Assembly: GCA_036583965.1 (NCBI GenBank)
Contig: JAZBQD010000001.1
Span: 18,942,608 to 19,006,607, forward strand
Source: Prunella strophiata
Taxonomy: Eukaryota > Chordata > Aves > Passeriformes > Prunellidae
Direction of reading: 5' to 3'
DNA length: 64,000 nucleotides
The notes below the pieces were generated by a model. The model saw nothing but the letters and a program-made list of their open reading frames with translations, made no database searches and had not been told where the DNA came from. Below, piece after piece: positions 11,973-25,368 of this stretch. Made by a program: the position numbers and the translations under genes. Positions within the stretch are counted from its first letter, which is position 1, and every line of letters starts with the position of its first letter.

Positions 11973-13500
11973 CACTTCCCCCTTATTAGGTGCTGGTGAG
12001 AGAAATGGGATTGAGCCATCCAGGGAAAACTCTGGGCTGTGAATATTTTGGGGTTTGTTCTAAGCATTTGACCATTTTCCTTTATTTTGGGAAATATTTG
12101 TTTGCTACAACCCTGCCAAAAGTGCAACACCAAGGCAGTGTTAGGACTCAGCAGATCAATCTTCCCATTTCTCTTTCAACCTCAGCCTTATCAGGCTCTG
12201 TTATTCTCCCCACACTTTGGCAGTTCTGGGTTAAAAAGGCACCAATTACCTTTGGAAATGTCCCTCTCCTGTAGGCTCAGCTCCATTCCTGCTGACTTTG
12301 GAAGTTCCTTGTGCACAGGATGGGTTTATGAGGGGGAGGCTGCCTCAAAATGTTGCATAAACCCAATTTATTGCACTTGGCAGTGGCTGTGGCACTTGGT
12401 GGCAGCCATCCTTCTTGACCACGTTAGGTAGCCAATTTAATTATTAATAGAGCTGCTTTGTGTGGGTTTAGTGGGGCCATTTCACTCCTCTTGGAATCTG
12501 TGGAGCCTGGAAATATGGAATTCTGTCCCTGCTGGATAACTACAGGCAGCTCTGCTCTGTGCAGGGCAGAAAAAGAAGTCCCAGTCTCAGAGGTGACCTC
12601 AGAATTTCATCTTTGCCAGTAAAATATGATCAGACCTTTGCAGATATTTTTCTTTAGTTCCTTTGTTGTTTGGCTCTTAAAACAATTATTTATTTATTTG
12701 TTTATTTTTTAAAAAGATAAATTAAATAAAAGATAAATTAAAAATAGGGAAGGGCAGGATGGGCTTCTCCAGGGAATGGTTTCAGCAACAGGTGCTTAAA
12801 AATTTTCTTCTGGAGGAACCTCCCTGTGCATCCAAAATGACTTTATGGATCAGTACCTGGATGCTTCCATGGGGTCTGGGTGGGCAACAGAGCCCAAACT
12901 TCAGATGTTTTATAGCAAGTCATAATTTCAGCTGTTTTATAACAATTCAGAACTGCAGCTGGTGTATAACAAGTAATTAGCTGAGGTCTGGGTTGCAGCA
13001 AAAGCCACAAATTCTCATTTTCCCTTCATTTCTCCATTTCTGGCTGGGTTTGCCCTGTGTCTGACCCATCCTGCTGTCACAGCCTCCCCTCCCCTCCCCA
13101 AATCAGCTTTTTGTGCATCTTTTCCCTGCCAGGGCAGGATTTGATCCTGGAAATGTTGGGATTTCATTCCTAAGCGGAAAACAGGGAGGGGAAGTGCCAA
13201 GCAAACGTTGTGACCCAACAACAGAACTGTCCTAGATTCTCACATCTTGTTTGGAAATTTGATGACAGCCTCATTGCCCAGGGGTACAACATAATCACTT
13301 CTCAGTTCACTGAGGCTCTGCCTCTCAGCAGCTGTACTAAATGTGTTCCCATCCCCTTGGAACACTAAATGTGTTCTTCCCTTGGAAGGGCACCTCTGAA
13401 TTCCTCAGATGCACAGGGAGGAATCAAAAAACTCAGTCTAAGAATGGCTGGAATTTTTAATTCCAAATGTAAATATGCTTTGAAAAACTGGTTTTCCTAA
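11973..13500. other. Single-copy DNA with AT-rich patch
   Basis: An AT-rich low-complexity patch (tatttattt and aaataaaagataaa types) lies at 12678-12747. Weak repetition of tttataacaa motifs occurs at 12905-12975. Nothing else is recognised. Confidence 0.45.
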
Positions 13501-13501
13501 C

Positions 13502-13714
13502 AGGTTGGATATTAGGAAAAAGTTTTTTACAGAAAGAGTGATAAAGTTCTGGAATGGCTGCCCAGGGAGGTGGTGGAGTCACCATCCCTGGGTGTGTTTA
13601 ACAAAGCCTGGATGTGGCACTGGGTGCCAGGGTTCAGTTGAGATGTTGGAGCTGGGTTGGACTCAATGGTCTTGAAGCTCTCTTCCAGCCTGGGAATTCT
13701 GTGATTCTGTGAAA
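13502..13714 (+). mobile_element. CR1 LINE 3' end
   Basis: Starts with ggttggatattaggaaaaag and passes through tgcccagggaggtggtgga and ttggactcaatggtcttgaa. It ends in two terminal octamers (attctgtgattctgtga), the diagnostic CR1 3' terminus. Confidence 0.92.
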
Positions 13715-13967
13715 ATGATTCTTTGCACCCCCTCACCACCCAAATTCTTCATTGGTGATGCTGGGTTTTGTATTTATGAGCTTTAGCCTTGGATAACCCC
13801 CTCAGAGCTGCTTCTGTTACATTTGCCACAAAAACTTTGGAGTATCTCAACCACCATTTGCAAAAGTCACTGGAATTTCCTGGAGTGCAATTTGAGCTTC
13901 ACATTTGTCTGTGTCCCATGGGCTCCTTGCTCCAGGAATCAGTGACTTGTTGGGTCCTTGATTGATT

Positions 13968-14098
13968 CAAAATTGCCAAAAGAACTTCAAATTTGAACAA
14001 AAAATTGAAAACAAAATTGCCAAAAGAACTTCAAATTTGAACAAAAATTTGAGGACAAAATTGTCCCCAGAACTTCAGATATTTTTTCTGGCAGCTCT
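13968..14098. repeat. 44-bp tandem repeat, three copies
   Basis: Units start at 13968, 14012 and 14056 with caaaattg, each followed by an aacttcaaatttgaac-type segment. The first two are nearly identical and the third is diverged. Confidence 0.85.
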
Positions 14099-14262
14099 GC
14101 CCTTGTCCCATTTGAAGCTTCACTCCCCAGATGAGTTCCTTATTCAGGAGGGACAAGATTTCTTGCTGTAATTCAGATTAAACATTTGCATCCATGGTGT
14201 TGGTGCCAGTGTTTTAAACCCATGGAATCCCAAGTTTTTCATATCTGTTTTGCTCTCCCTTG

Positions 14263-14335
14263 CAGAATCTCTGAATCTTTAAGGCTGGAAAAGCCCTCAA
14301 AGTTTGAGTCCAACCCCTAACACCTTAAATCAAAC
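14263..14335 (-). mobile_element. CR1 LINE 3' terminus
   Basis: The plus strand reads agaatctctgaatctttaag, then gctggaaaagccc and agtccaacccc. This is the reverse complement of the last ~70 bp of a CR1 tail. Confidence 0.75.
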
Positions 14336-14653
14336 CCTGAAGTACTTATGAACTATTTTAATTTTACTTTTGCTGTTGTTTTCACTGCCATGGCCCTGGG
14401 AGATGCTGCTCCTGACAGGACCTGCTCTGGTACTGCAAAAACCTCCAATTTTATAATTTTTTTTTTCTGAAAAGCAGTGGCTGGAAGAGCTCTGGCAGAG
14501 GCAGGGGAAGGACATTTTAATGATTACATTTCATTACCTCACTGATGTCACCTAAAACCCTCACTCTTCACACCCTGAAAGTAATGGGAGGCATTAAAGG
14601 AGCTTCAGTGGGCCCAGAGTGGCCCAGGGTTGCAGCAAATGCATCCAAAAAGT

Positions 14654-14762
14654 CACAGAATAATTAAGGTTGGAAAAGGCTTCTGAAATTATTAAATCCA
14701 ACCATTCCCAGCACCTCCAAGGCCACCACTGCCCCATGTCCCCAAGTGCCACCTCCACAGGG
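14654..14762 (-). mobile_element. CR1 LINE 3' fragment
   Basis: The plus strand reads cacagaataattaaggttgg, then tccaaccattcccagcacct and ccaaggccaccactg. It is a reversed CR1 tail of the same type as the copy at 1201. Confidence 0.85.
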
Positions 14763-14807
14763 CTTTAGAACAGAGCTGGTCCAAAAAAAAATTAAAAATT
14801 GGAATTT

Positions 14808-14935
14808 TAAGTGTCCAAGGCCAGGCTGGGTGGGGTTTGGAGCAACCTGGGACAGTGGAAGGTGTCCCTGACATGACAGGGGGGGAATGGGGTGAACTTT
14901 AAAATCCCTTCTGAGCCTTTGATTCTCTGATTTTT
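14808..14935 (+). mobile_element. CR1 LINE 3' fragment
   Basis: Contains gtgtccaaggccaggctggg and gacagtggaaggtgtccctg, and ends in tttgattctctga. It lies about 45 bp after a minus-strand CR1 tail, so the two form a head-to-head pair of different subtypes. Confidence 0.85.
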
Positions 14936-15046
14936 CCATCCCAGACCCATTCCTAGTGGGTTTGTACTTTAGAGAAAAAATAGGGAGCTTTAGGAAAGCA
15001 TTTTCCAGTGGGGAAAAATATTAGTGGAAGGTTATAATGCTCCAGC

Positions 15047-15075
15047 AGAAAAAAAAAAAGAAAAAAAAAAAAGCC
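15047..15075. repeat. A-rich run
   Basis: Two A runs separated by a single G, about 26 bp in all. There is no adjoining retroposed gene that I can recognise. Confidence 0.7.
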
Positions 15076-16185
15076 TTAATTTTCCAGGACTTCCTGGGAT
15101 AATGTTACTTTATTCTGAAATGTATCTTTATGGGTGTTGTTTTGCACCAATTTTGCACTCTGGTTTGTTGGAATTAGTGCCTTTAGTCTCATGCTTGGGC
15201 TGCTGATATTGATAATGTGCCTGAAGAAATAGAAATCAAGTTGCTGCACATCCCAGAACTGTATTTTAAAGGATGCCACATGCTTTACCCCAGCTGGGGG
15301 CAAAGGTCTCATCTGGGGACATTTTTCTGTGTCAGTTCTTTCTCTAATTGACTTTCTCCTTGTAATGATTTCTCTTCAATTATCTGACAGGAGTGTGAGT
15401 CCAGTTGCTGAAATCCTGGAATTTTCCATCATAATTGACCTTGCATCCAACTAAACATCACCTGGAGGGTCCTGAGCTCCCAGCTCCTGCCACAGCAGAA
15501 AAGAACAGAAAAGTTCCACCAGAAAAGGAGACTGAAAAACTCTTCTTTCCAAGGTAATTCCCTTAATTCACCCTTTTCCAGCTGCAGCCTCAGACTCCAA
15601 GCACATCCATCCCTTTTCTGTGGGCATCAGGGATGGCTGGGGATGGTCAGGACACACAGATGGAGCCCTGGTGTAGGAATTAGTTGGAATTGCTTGTCTG
15701 AGGACAAAATTATTAAAGCTGAGGAGCTGAAGTCTTTGTGGGAGTGTTTTTTTCCAGCTCTCTGCTCCTCCAGGACAGGGCTGGATAAAACACAGTTGTG
15801 CTGCTCAGAGAAGTTCCATGTAATGAGATGCAAATGTCACAAACCAAATCAAAACATTGCAATGATCCTAATTATGAAAAGAAATGTGGGCCCTGCCAAG
15901 AGATGTGAACCACTGCAAAATAAATCCTGGAGTGCAGGAGAAATCACACAGGCCTAGAAGCAAACTACAAAGGGCTCCATAACACAGAGACCCTGTTTGA
16001 AATTCTAATCTTAAATAATTGAGGCACTTCATTTACAACTGGATATTGACTTTTCCAAAGATTCCCGAAGCTCTCAGTGATTCCATGAAGGAAAATCTGC
16101 TCCATGGTCTGTAACATGCACAGCCCAAATGTTTGTACACATTTGGTCTTTCTGGCTGCCAAATTTAAATCCTTTTTTGGGGGCA
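15076..16185. other. Single-copy non-coding DNA
   Basis: No recognised gene or repeat. Confidence 0.45.
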
Positions 16186-16284
16186 AGACACAGGAATGGG
16201 ATGTGCACAAAAAATACCAGACACAGGAATGGGATGTGCACAAAAAATACCAGACACAGGACTGGGAGGTGCACAAGAAATATT
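16186..16284. repeat. 33-bp tandem repeat, three copies
   Basis: Units begin at 16186, 16219 and 16252 with agacacagga. The first two are identical and the third has a few substitutions. Because 33 is a multiple of three, it keeps short frames open on both strands. This is not evidence of coding. Confidence 0.92.
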
Positions 16285-17247
16285 GATTTGTGTTTTCCAC
16301 TTAACACAGAATAAAATAATCCCAGAAAGCCCCTAAAGCCTGAAGTGCTGCTGGATTTTTCCAGGGGCAAAGACAGACAAAAGAACACTCAGACTTTTCC
16401 AGCAGCATCCCCCAAGGCAGCAGAATCACCCTTTTATTTCCAAGGATGTTTCAGTCCAGGCATTTTTTGGCTTTCTGTGCAGCAGAGCAGGAGAGGGGAG
16501 CAGTTGATGTGATGTAAAGGAAACCTGTGGGGGTTTTTTTAAGGGTTTTTATCCAGAATTCTTCCTGGGAAGTCCTGGTGTCTTTGACCTGCTAACCCTG
16601 GCTCCCTGGAGATGGACACAGGCTGCTTCTCCATTATTTCATGATGCTCCAGTGCATTGCTCTCCTTAAAAAAATGTGTAGGGACATTTATTTGCAGAGA
16701 AAAAATGTAGCATATAAAAAAATAACAACAACAAAACAGCTTTGGATTGTCCAACAATAAGTGCAAGTCTTTTATCTGGGTACTTGACATTCTGTTTACT
16801 TGCTCAGCTTCATCTCAGAACATTTCCTGGTGAAACTGCAGAATTGCTGTCCAGATCTATTTTGTTTTAATTTTTTTTTTTCCCCTTGACATGGGATCTG
16901 TGCCTCCTGGGGAAACAGTAATTTTCTCCTCTGCACTGAAAACTCCTCTCCTGGAGCTCTGTGGTGAGATCCTCTCTGCTGGTGGCGTGGAGCTCTCACA
17001 GAGTGTTTGAGCTTTTGCTTTCAGGAGGGGAAAAAAGAAGGGAAAAGTGAATTTGGGGACTCTGCTAGGACTGTTCAGGTGCAGTGATTTCTGCTGTGGG
17101 ACAGATTTAGTGCAGCTGCTTTGGCAGTGCTGGATGGCTTGCTTGGAGTGCCTAAACAGATGGAAAAATGGATAAAATTCAGTTTGGTGGCATCCCTGGC
17201 ATTGCTGCACTTTATAATATCTTGGAGCTGTGTTTGGGTTTAAAATG
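16285..17247. other. Single-copy non-coding DNA
   Basis: No recognised feature. Confidence 0.45.
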
Positions 17248-17433
17248 AGCCTTTCCTTCCCTTTCCCTTTCCCTTTCCCTTTCCCTTTCCCTTTCCCTTT
17301 CCCTTTCCCTTTCCTTTCCTTTCCTTTCCTTTTTTTCCCCCTTTTTCTTCCCCTTTTTCATGTCCCCATGTCCCTCTTTTTCTCTTTCCCCTCCCCTTTT
17401 CCTTTCCCTTTTCCTTTCCCTTTTCCTTCCCAG
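17248..17433. repeat. (CCCTTT)n polypyrimidine tract
   Basis: About 185 bp of almost pure pyrimidine on the plus strand. It begins with regular CCCTTT hexamers and passes into CCTTT and irregular C/T runs. The Phe/Pro and Lys/Gly/Glu open frames across it are artefacts of the repeat. Confidence 0.95.
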
Positions 17434-18284
17434 TCCAAAAGGCTGGTTGGTAACAGAACAAATAAATTCCTGTGTTCTCCTAAACTGAAATCCATGGCAC
17501 ATTCACCTCTGATGGGATTCATTTCACTCCATTCATTATTAACATTTTCTTCAGAAACTGACTTTCTGAAATTCTCAAATCACATCCCACCAGAGATGAA
17601 ATATTAAAAAATTAATAATAATAAAGAAAAATTCCAAGCACTTACACTTGAAATACATGTTAGGAATCAATTGGCTGCAGTTTCCTGGAATTTTAATTTT
17701 GTTTGAGCAGTTGAGAAGGAGCTGAGTGTGTTTTTAGCAGTGCTTGGTGTCAGCTGGATGCCTCAACCCTTGATGGTGACCCAGCAAAAACCCCAAGGCT
17801 GCCTTGCCCTGATCATCTAAAACTCCAGATGACTTCTGGATGCTCAAAAATTCATGCACGTATATCTTGGCAATAAAAAAAAACCACAACAAAAAAACCC
17901 CATTAGGAATGGAAGACTCAATTATATTTTGCTGTTCTATTTAGCAAGGAAGATGCCATATAAATTAGTAAGGATGTGTATAAACACAATTTAATAAATG
18001 TGAGAAGAAAGCTGCTGCCATCCCCCAGAATGGGGAGTTTATGGCCCTGTGCAGTGTAATTATGTTCTGATGAGAATGAGCACCATAAACTGAGCAGGGG
18101 GGCTGGAATTCTGAATTCTGGGGGTGAGCAGGAACCCACTGAGACCCTGAACTGCAGAATTTGTGTCAGAGACAACGGGGGAAGAAGGGCTTTGGTTTGT
18201 TTGGGCTTTTGAAATGAAGGACTGGAGAAAAAAAAAAACCAACACAGGATTCTCCTGGACTGGTGCAGCTGCAATTTGCTGTTT
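17434..18284. other. Single-copy non-coding DNA
   Basis: An A-rich patch lies at about 17873-17900. Nothing else is recognised. Confidence 0.45.
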
Positions 18285-18683
18285 AATCCCAGAATCCCAG
18301 ACTGGGTTGGGTTGTTGGGACCTTAAAGCTCATCCAGATCTACCTTCCACCATCCCAGGCTGCTCCCAGCCCCAATGTCCAGCCTGGCCTTGGGCACTGC
18401 CAGGGATCCAGGGGCAGCCACAGCTGCTCTGGGCACCCTGTGCCAGCCCTGCCCACCCTCACAGGGAACAATTCCCAATTCCCAATATCCCATCTAAACC
18501 TACCCCTTGTCAGCTTAAAGCCATTCCCTGTGTCCTGTCCCTCCATGCCTTGTCCCCAGTCCCTCTGCAGCTCTCCTGGAGCCCCTTCAGGCCCTGCCAG
18601 GGCTCTGAGCTCTCCCTGGAGCTGCTCCTCTCCAGGTGAGCACCCCCAGCTCTCCTAGACTTTTGTTGAGACACTTTTCTCTG
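18285..18683 (-). mobile_element. CR1 LINE 3' UTR fragment
   Basis: Reverse complement of a long CR1 tail: aatcccagaatcccagactg at the 3' terminus, then gtccagcctggccttgggca and cagccacagctgctctgggc. At the far end, cagctctcctagacttttgt matches the 5' part of the plus-strand copy at 57715. Confidence 0.93.
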
Positions 18684-19616
18684 CCATTAAACCCCTTTTT
18701 CTTCCATTTTTCCATGCTGGATGATCCCAACAATTCCTTTACCATCCCTGTTTGTCCCTTTCTGACCCTTCCCCAGGACTGGAACACCTCCAGAGTTCCC
18801 TCCCTGAGATGAGCACTCCCAGGGAAGGGCAGAACTTTCCCTGCTGACCTCAGGGATTGCAGACAGACCCTACAAAGGCCTTGGGACTCAGGATTTAAAT
18901 CCTGCAGGGATTTTATCCTCTCTCTTTTGGCTCCAAGGCTTTCTGAGCAGGAGTGGCTGCAGTTGGTGCCCTGGGAGCCTCGAGCATGAGCTGCAGTTTT
19001 TTAGCATCTCTTGCAAAGCCTGAATTTTCTCTCTGTTTTTCCCTGTGTTGCTTCCCTGCCCATGACCTAAATTATGAGGAGAAGATATTAAAGCCTAGAT
19101 TTTAACTTAAGAGCTGACTACACCCACAGGAGAAATTAAAGCCCAGTGTTGTTTTTTGATTGAAGGTAAGCAAGCAGTGAGATGATGCTGCCCTCCTTGT
19201 GTAAATGCTGCCAGCAATAGGACACTTGGAGCAATATCCTGCTTTTCTTTATGGCTTTTTGTCCTCCAAAATCAGGCTGATACCCCAACCACATTTCCAT
19301 GGCAGGGAGTTGGAACAAGATGGTTTTTTAAGGTCCTACCTGGTGCTCCTGCTGCAAGCATTGAATCCATTCTTTCCTAAAATAGGCCAAAACCTATCCC
19401 AATTTGCAAATATTTAATCTAAATAAATGCTCCGAGTCCTTGAGTAACCCCATCTCCTTTGATTGTGGCTCCTTTAGCTCTGCTCAGCCAATTCTCCCAC
19501 CTGCTGGTAATATCCTAATGGGTTTAGCTCCGTGCTCAGCTGAGGAATGAGATACTCAGACTCCCTGGCTGTGACCCCTGTTTGCTCTTTTGGGGCAGAT
19601 CTGGTTGTGGTTGGCC
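18684..19616. other. Single-copy non-coding DNA
   Basis: No recognised gene or repeat. Confidence 0.45.
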
Positions 19617-19930
19617 CACGAGTGTCACCCTGATTTTTGAAGTTTCTCTAAAGCCTTCTGATGTTTACATTCTTGTGCAGAACTTTCTCACACACTTTCT
19701 GTAAATAACTTATTGTTTTGCATTCCTCTGTGGGGGAAGAGCAACTTGATGGACTGTTGGGTTGTCCAGTGGCATTGAGGAGGTGGCACTGTCACCCTCC
19801 AATGACACTGGGATTTCAGAAATCTATAAATGGAGTCAGAATTCAATAAACTTCCTCTTTTTGCTCTCTCACACCTTGCAAAGAGCTGCTGTCTGTGTCA
19901 TGTTGTTTGTGTCCTACAGCGACACACGAG
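19617..19930 (+). mobile_element. Solo LTR, family B (copy 1), with TSD
   Basis: The LTR occupies 19623-19924 (302 bp). Its ends are TGTCACCC...GCGACA (TGTC/GACA inverted termini), and a perfect 6-bp target duplication cacgag flanks it (19617-19622 and 19925-19930). TATAAA at 19825 and AATAAA at 19845 favour plus orientation. A second copy lies at 63468-63768. A 6-bp duplication fits class II (ERVK-like) integration. There is no internal retroviral sequence. Confidence 0.92.
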
Positions 19931-20408
19931 TGACTTCACATTGGATTTATCCTTGTGGAAGGGGCAGGGTTTGATCCCTGCAGGCTCCTCCTGGCAGGAT
20001 TCTCTCCCCAAGGTGCTGATACCCAAAGGCAGAGGTGTGGGAAGCATTCCAGTGATCCCAAGGAGTGGTTTCCCAGGCACCTGGAGCATCTTCAGCTCCA
20101 TCCACAGCAGGGAGCGGTGCCTGCCTGGCCAGCCCTGCTGAGGTTCAGCTCAGGATCAGTTTGGGATGTTCCCTCTCTGAGGTGAGGTCATCCCTGGGCT
20201 GGGATTGTCCTGAATAAAGAGGATTTCACTGCTCAGGACACGTAGTCTGGGCACATCCTGCTGGCAAGGACTGAGTGGGTGCTGTGAATGCAGAGAGTCC
20301 CAGCTCAGGGGCAGCTGGAATTCCCTACAAACAGCAATGAGGAAAGAGAGAAAACCCCACGTTTCTGGCTGAAAAAAAGGGAAGAGAAGTCTCTAGGATG
20401 ATCTTCTT
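19931..20408. other. Single-copy non-coding DNA
   Basis: No recognised feature. Confidence 0.45.
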
Positions 20409-20757
20409 GTGGCTTTTCAGTACCTCAAAGGGCTACAAGAGAGCTGGAGAGGTATTTTTTAATAGGGCAGGTTTTTAACAGGATTTTTTTAATAGGACAG
20501 GAAAATGGGGAATGGCTTTGAACTGAAAACCAGCAGGGCTAGATATTGGGAAGAATATGGGATATTGGGAAGAAATCCTTCCCTATGAGGGTGGTGAGGC
20601 CCTGGCAGAGAGAAGTTGTGTCTGCCCCATCCCTGGAAGTGTCCAAGGCCAGGTTGGAGCAACCTGGGATGGTTGGAAGTGTCCCTGCCCATAGCAGGAG
20701 GTGGAATGGATGATGTTCAAGGTCTGTTCCAACCCCAACCAGTCTGGGATTCTATGA
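20409..20757 (+). mobile_element. CR1 LINE 3' UTR fragment
   Basis: Contains aaagggctacaagagagctg, gatattgggaagaaatcctt, gtgtccaaggccaggttgga and caaggtctgttccaacccca, and ends with gggattctatga. Near 20480-20570 it carries small internal duplications (tttttaatagg and gatattgggaag). Confidence 0.92.
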
Positions 20758-23040
<2,283 letters not shown>

Positions 23041-23543
23041 TAGATTTTATTTTATTTTATTTTATTTTATTTTTTAAAAAATAAAATAGATTTTATTTTA
23101 TTTTATTTTATTTTATTTTATTTTATTTTATTTTATTTTATTTTATTTTATTTTATTTTATTTTATTTTATTTTACTTTATTTTATTTCATTTTATATTT
23201 TATTTTATTTTATTTTATTTTATTTTATTTTATTTTATTTTATTTTATTTTATTTTATTTTATTTTACTTTATTTTATTTCATTTTATATTTTATTTTAT
23301 TTTATTTTATTTTATTTTATTTTATTTTATTTTATTTTATTTTATTTTATTTTATTTTATTTTATTTTATTTTATTTTATTTTATTTTATTTTATTTTAC
23401 TTTATTTTATTTCATTTTATATTTACTTTATTTATTTCATTTTATTTAATATATTTTATTTATTTTATTTATTTATTTTATTTTATTTTATTTTATTTTA
23501 TTTTATTTTATTTTATTTTATTTTATTTTATTTTATTTTAATT
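23041..23543. repeat. (TTTTA)n pentanucleotide array
   Basis: About 500 bp of TTTTA repeats with a few variant units. A variant block (ttttactttattttatttca then ttttatatt) occurs three times, with its C at 23176, 23268 and 23400, giving spacings of 92 and 132 bp. The left edge also contains a duplicated aaaatagattttatttta block (about 23037 and 23081). Confidence 0.97.
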
Positions 23544-24224
23544 TGGATGCCACCAATCATTCAGGTGAGTGTTAATCCCAGCGTGCTCCCAGTGCTTCCT
23601 GCCTTCCCAGCAAGCCCCCAGCCCCTCTGGAGGTGCTGCCCTGTCCTCACCCTCCCAGCTCAGCCTTTTTTGAGTTCAGCACTGCAGTCCCTGCTGTCAT
23701 TTCCCCTGCACTCCGAGCTGGGGTTTGAAGGAGTTTGAACCTTCCCTGCTCCCATGAAAGGCTGGGCTGGCAGCAGCAGCTGAGGAGGGCAGGAAGAAAG
23801 AGGCTCTGGGTTTTTGAGCTCTGCTGGTTTGCTCCTGGCAGCCAGAGCAGTGCCAAGTGCTCGGGGAGCTGCTCCTTTCCCTGTCCTGTGCCTTCGGGGC
23901 TTTTCCTGAGAGGAAAAGCTGGAGAATGTCCCCATCCTAGCCCAGGGAACAGTCCTGAGCCTCAGCACCTCTGGCCTTTTCTGTTCCCCAGAGAAACGGG
24001 GCTGGATGAGCTTTTCTAAAGCTTGGATTTTGTGTTTATTCCCATTAATCTGTGCTCTTGATTAAGAAGGAGCTGTTGATTACCTCCAAATGTGGCAGCT
24101 GTGGGGAGGGGTGGAAACCCTGAAGACCCTGATGCTAAAAGGGGAGCTCAGAGGGTGGAGAGGGGAGAGATGAGCTTGGCAAATCAGGTACTGATGCAAA
24201 TAATGGAATAATGGAGCCAGCTAC
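23544..24224. other. Single-copy non-coding DNA
   Basis: No recognised gene or repeat. Confidence 0.45.
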
Positions 24225-24480
24225 CACAGAATCATAAAATTATCAAATCATGGAATGGCTTGGGGTGGAAGGGACCTCAGACCCTTTCCAGCATCCCAGG
24301 TTTGCTCCCAGCCCCAGTGTCCAGCCTGGCCTTGGGACACTGCCAGGGATCCAGGGGCAGCCTACAGCTGCTCTGGGCACCCTGTGCCAGGGCCTGCCCA
24401 CCCTCCTAGGGAAGATTTTCTTCCCAAAACCCAAGCTAATCCTCCTTTCCCCCTTTTTCCTGTCACTCCCTGACCTCATT
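24225..24480 (-). mobile_element. CR1 LINE 3' UTR fragment
   Basis: The plus strand starts ccacagaatcataaaattat, then atggaatggcttggggtgga, followed by gtccagcctggccttggg and cagctgctctgggcaccctg. It is a reversed CR1 tail. Confidence 0.92.
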
Positions 24481-24526
24481 AAAAGTCCCTTTGCAGCTCT
24501 GACTTCCAGAGGAGTTACATCAAGCA

Positions 24527-25290
24527 TTGAAACATAATTGGGCACAAAGAAATCCTTGCACAGAGCAAGAAAAGCCCAGCCAGCTGCAACAGGCTTTCAG
24601 CGAGGAAACAGAAACTTCTCCTGTCTTGTGGTGTGGGATATTTTTGGATGAAGCCTTTTATAAGAGGGAGAGAACACAAGGGGAAATCAGGATCATGTTC
24701 AGACAAAAGGCACCGAATTGTTTGATAACCACACTCCCTTTCTCCTGCTTGAGGACCTTTACAAGCAACCAAAGTCGCCAAGAATTGATCCAGACCTGGC
24801 ATTTCCAGAGCCTGCAGAGCGAGGCAGACTCACAGTTGGATTTCATCTTCCTACCAGCCAATTTCAAAACACAACCTGCAGCTGGGGCTCAGCTCCTATT
24901 TGTTTGCTGTTTAGCGGGTCATTGTGGAGAGGATCCTCCTTTTCAAAAGGCTTTTGCAGGAAAGGAGTCTCCTTTAAAGAGGCTGCAATATCCTTGTTTA
25001 TTTAAGTGCCACAGCTAAGTAGAGAGAAAACAGCAGCGAGCTAAAAGAGCAGGGAGAACAGATGGAAAAAACACTCTGCATTTCGGAGATAAAAAGGTGT
25101 GTCCTCTCACCTCCTCCACATGATGAGTGCTGTTCCAGATGTAGCCACTCATTTCCTAAAGGTTCTTTAGGTCCCGTGTCACAAATTGGAGCTGGCATCT
25201 TGCCCTTCTCCAGAAATGCCAAGAGCTCATCTGAGGAGCAGCTGAGATGCTGCCTGGCCGGGAGGAAAGGGAGCCACCCTGAGCTGTGAG
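24527..25290. promoter_or_regulatory. Complex single-copy block, possible conserved element
   Basis: Between a CR1 tail and an LTR lies about 760 bp of compositionally even, non-repetitive sequence. It contains a 163-codon plus-strand frame (24527-25018) with no protein family resemblance. The dense mixture of short homeobox-, GATA- and forkhead-like words could be an enhancer, but such words also occur by chance. The call is a guess from texture only. Confidence 0.12.
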
Positions 25291-25368
25291 CTGCAGATTT
25301 GCTTCCAATTGAGGGGTCCCTCAGCCCACGAGTGCTTGTAGGGATAAAGAATGTGAAAAATGCATATT

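Noticed and set aside
12678..12747. Replication origin or matrix attachment site
   Set aside because: Only AT-richness supports it, and many stretches of the window are equally AT-rich.
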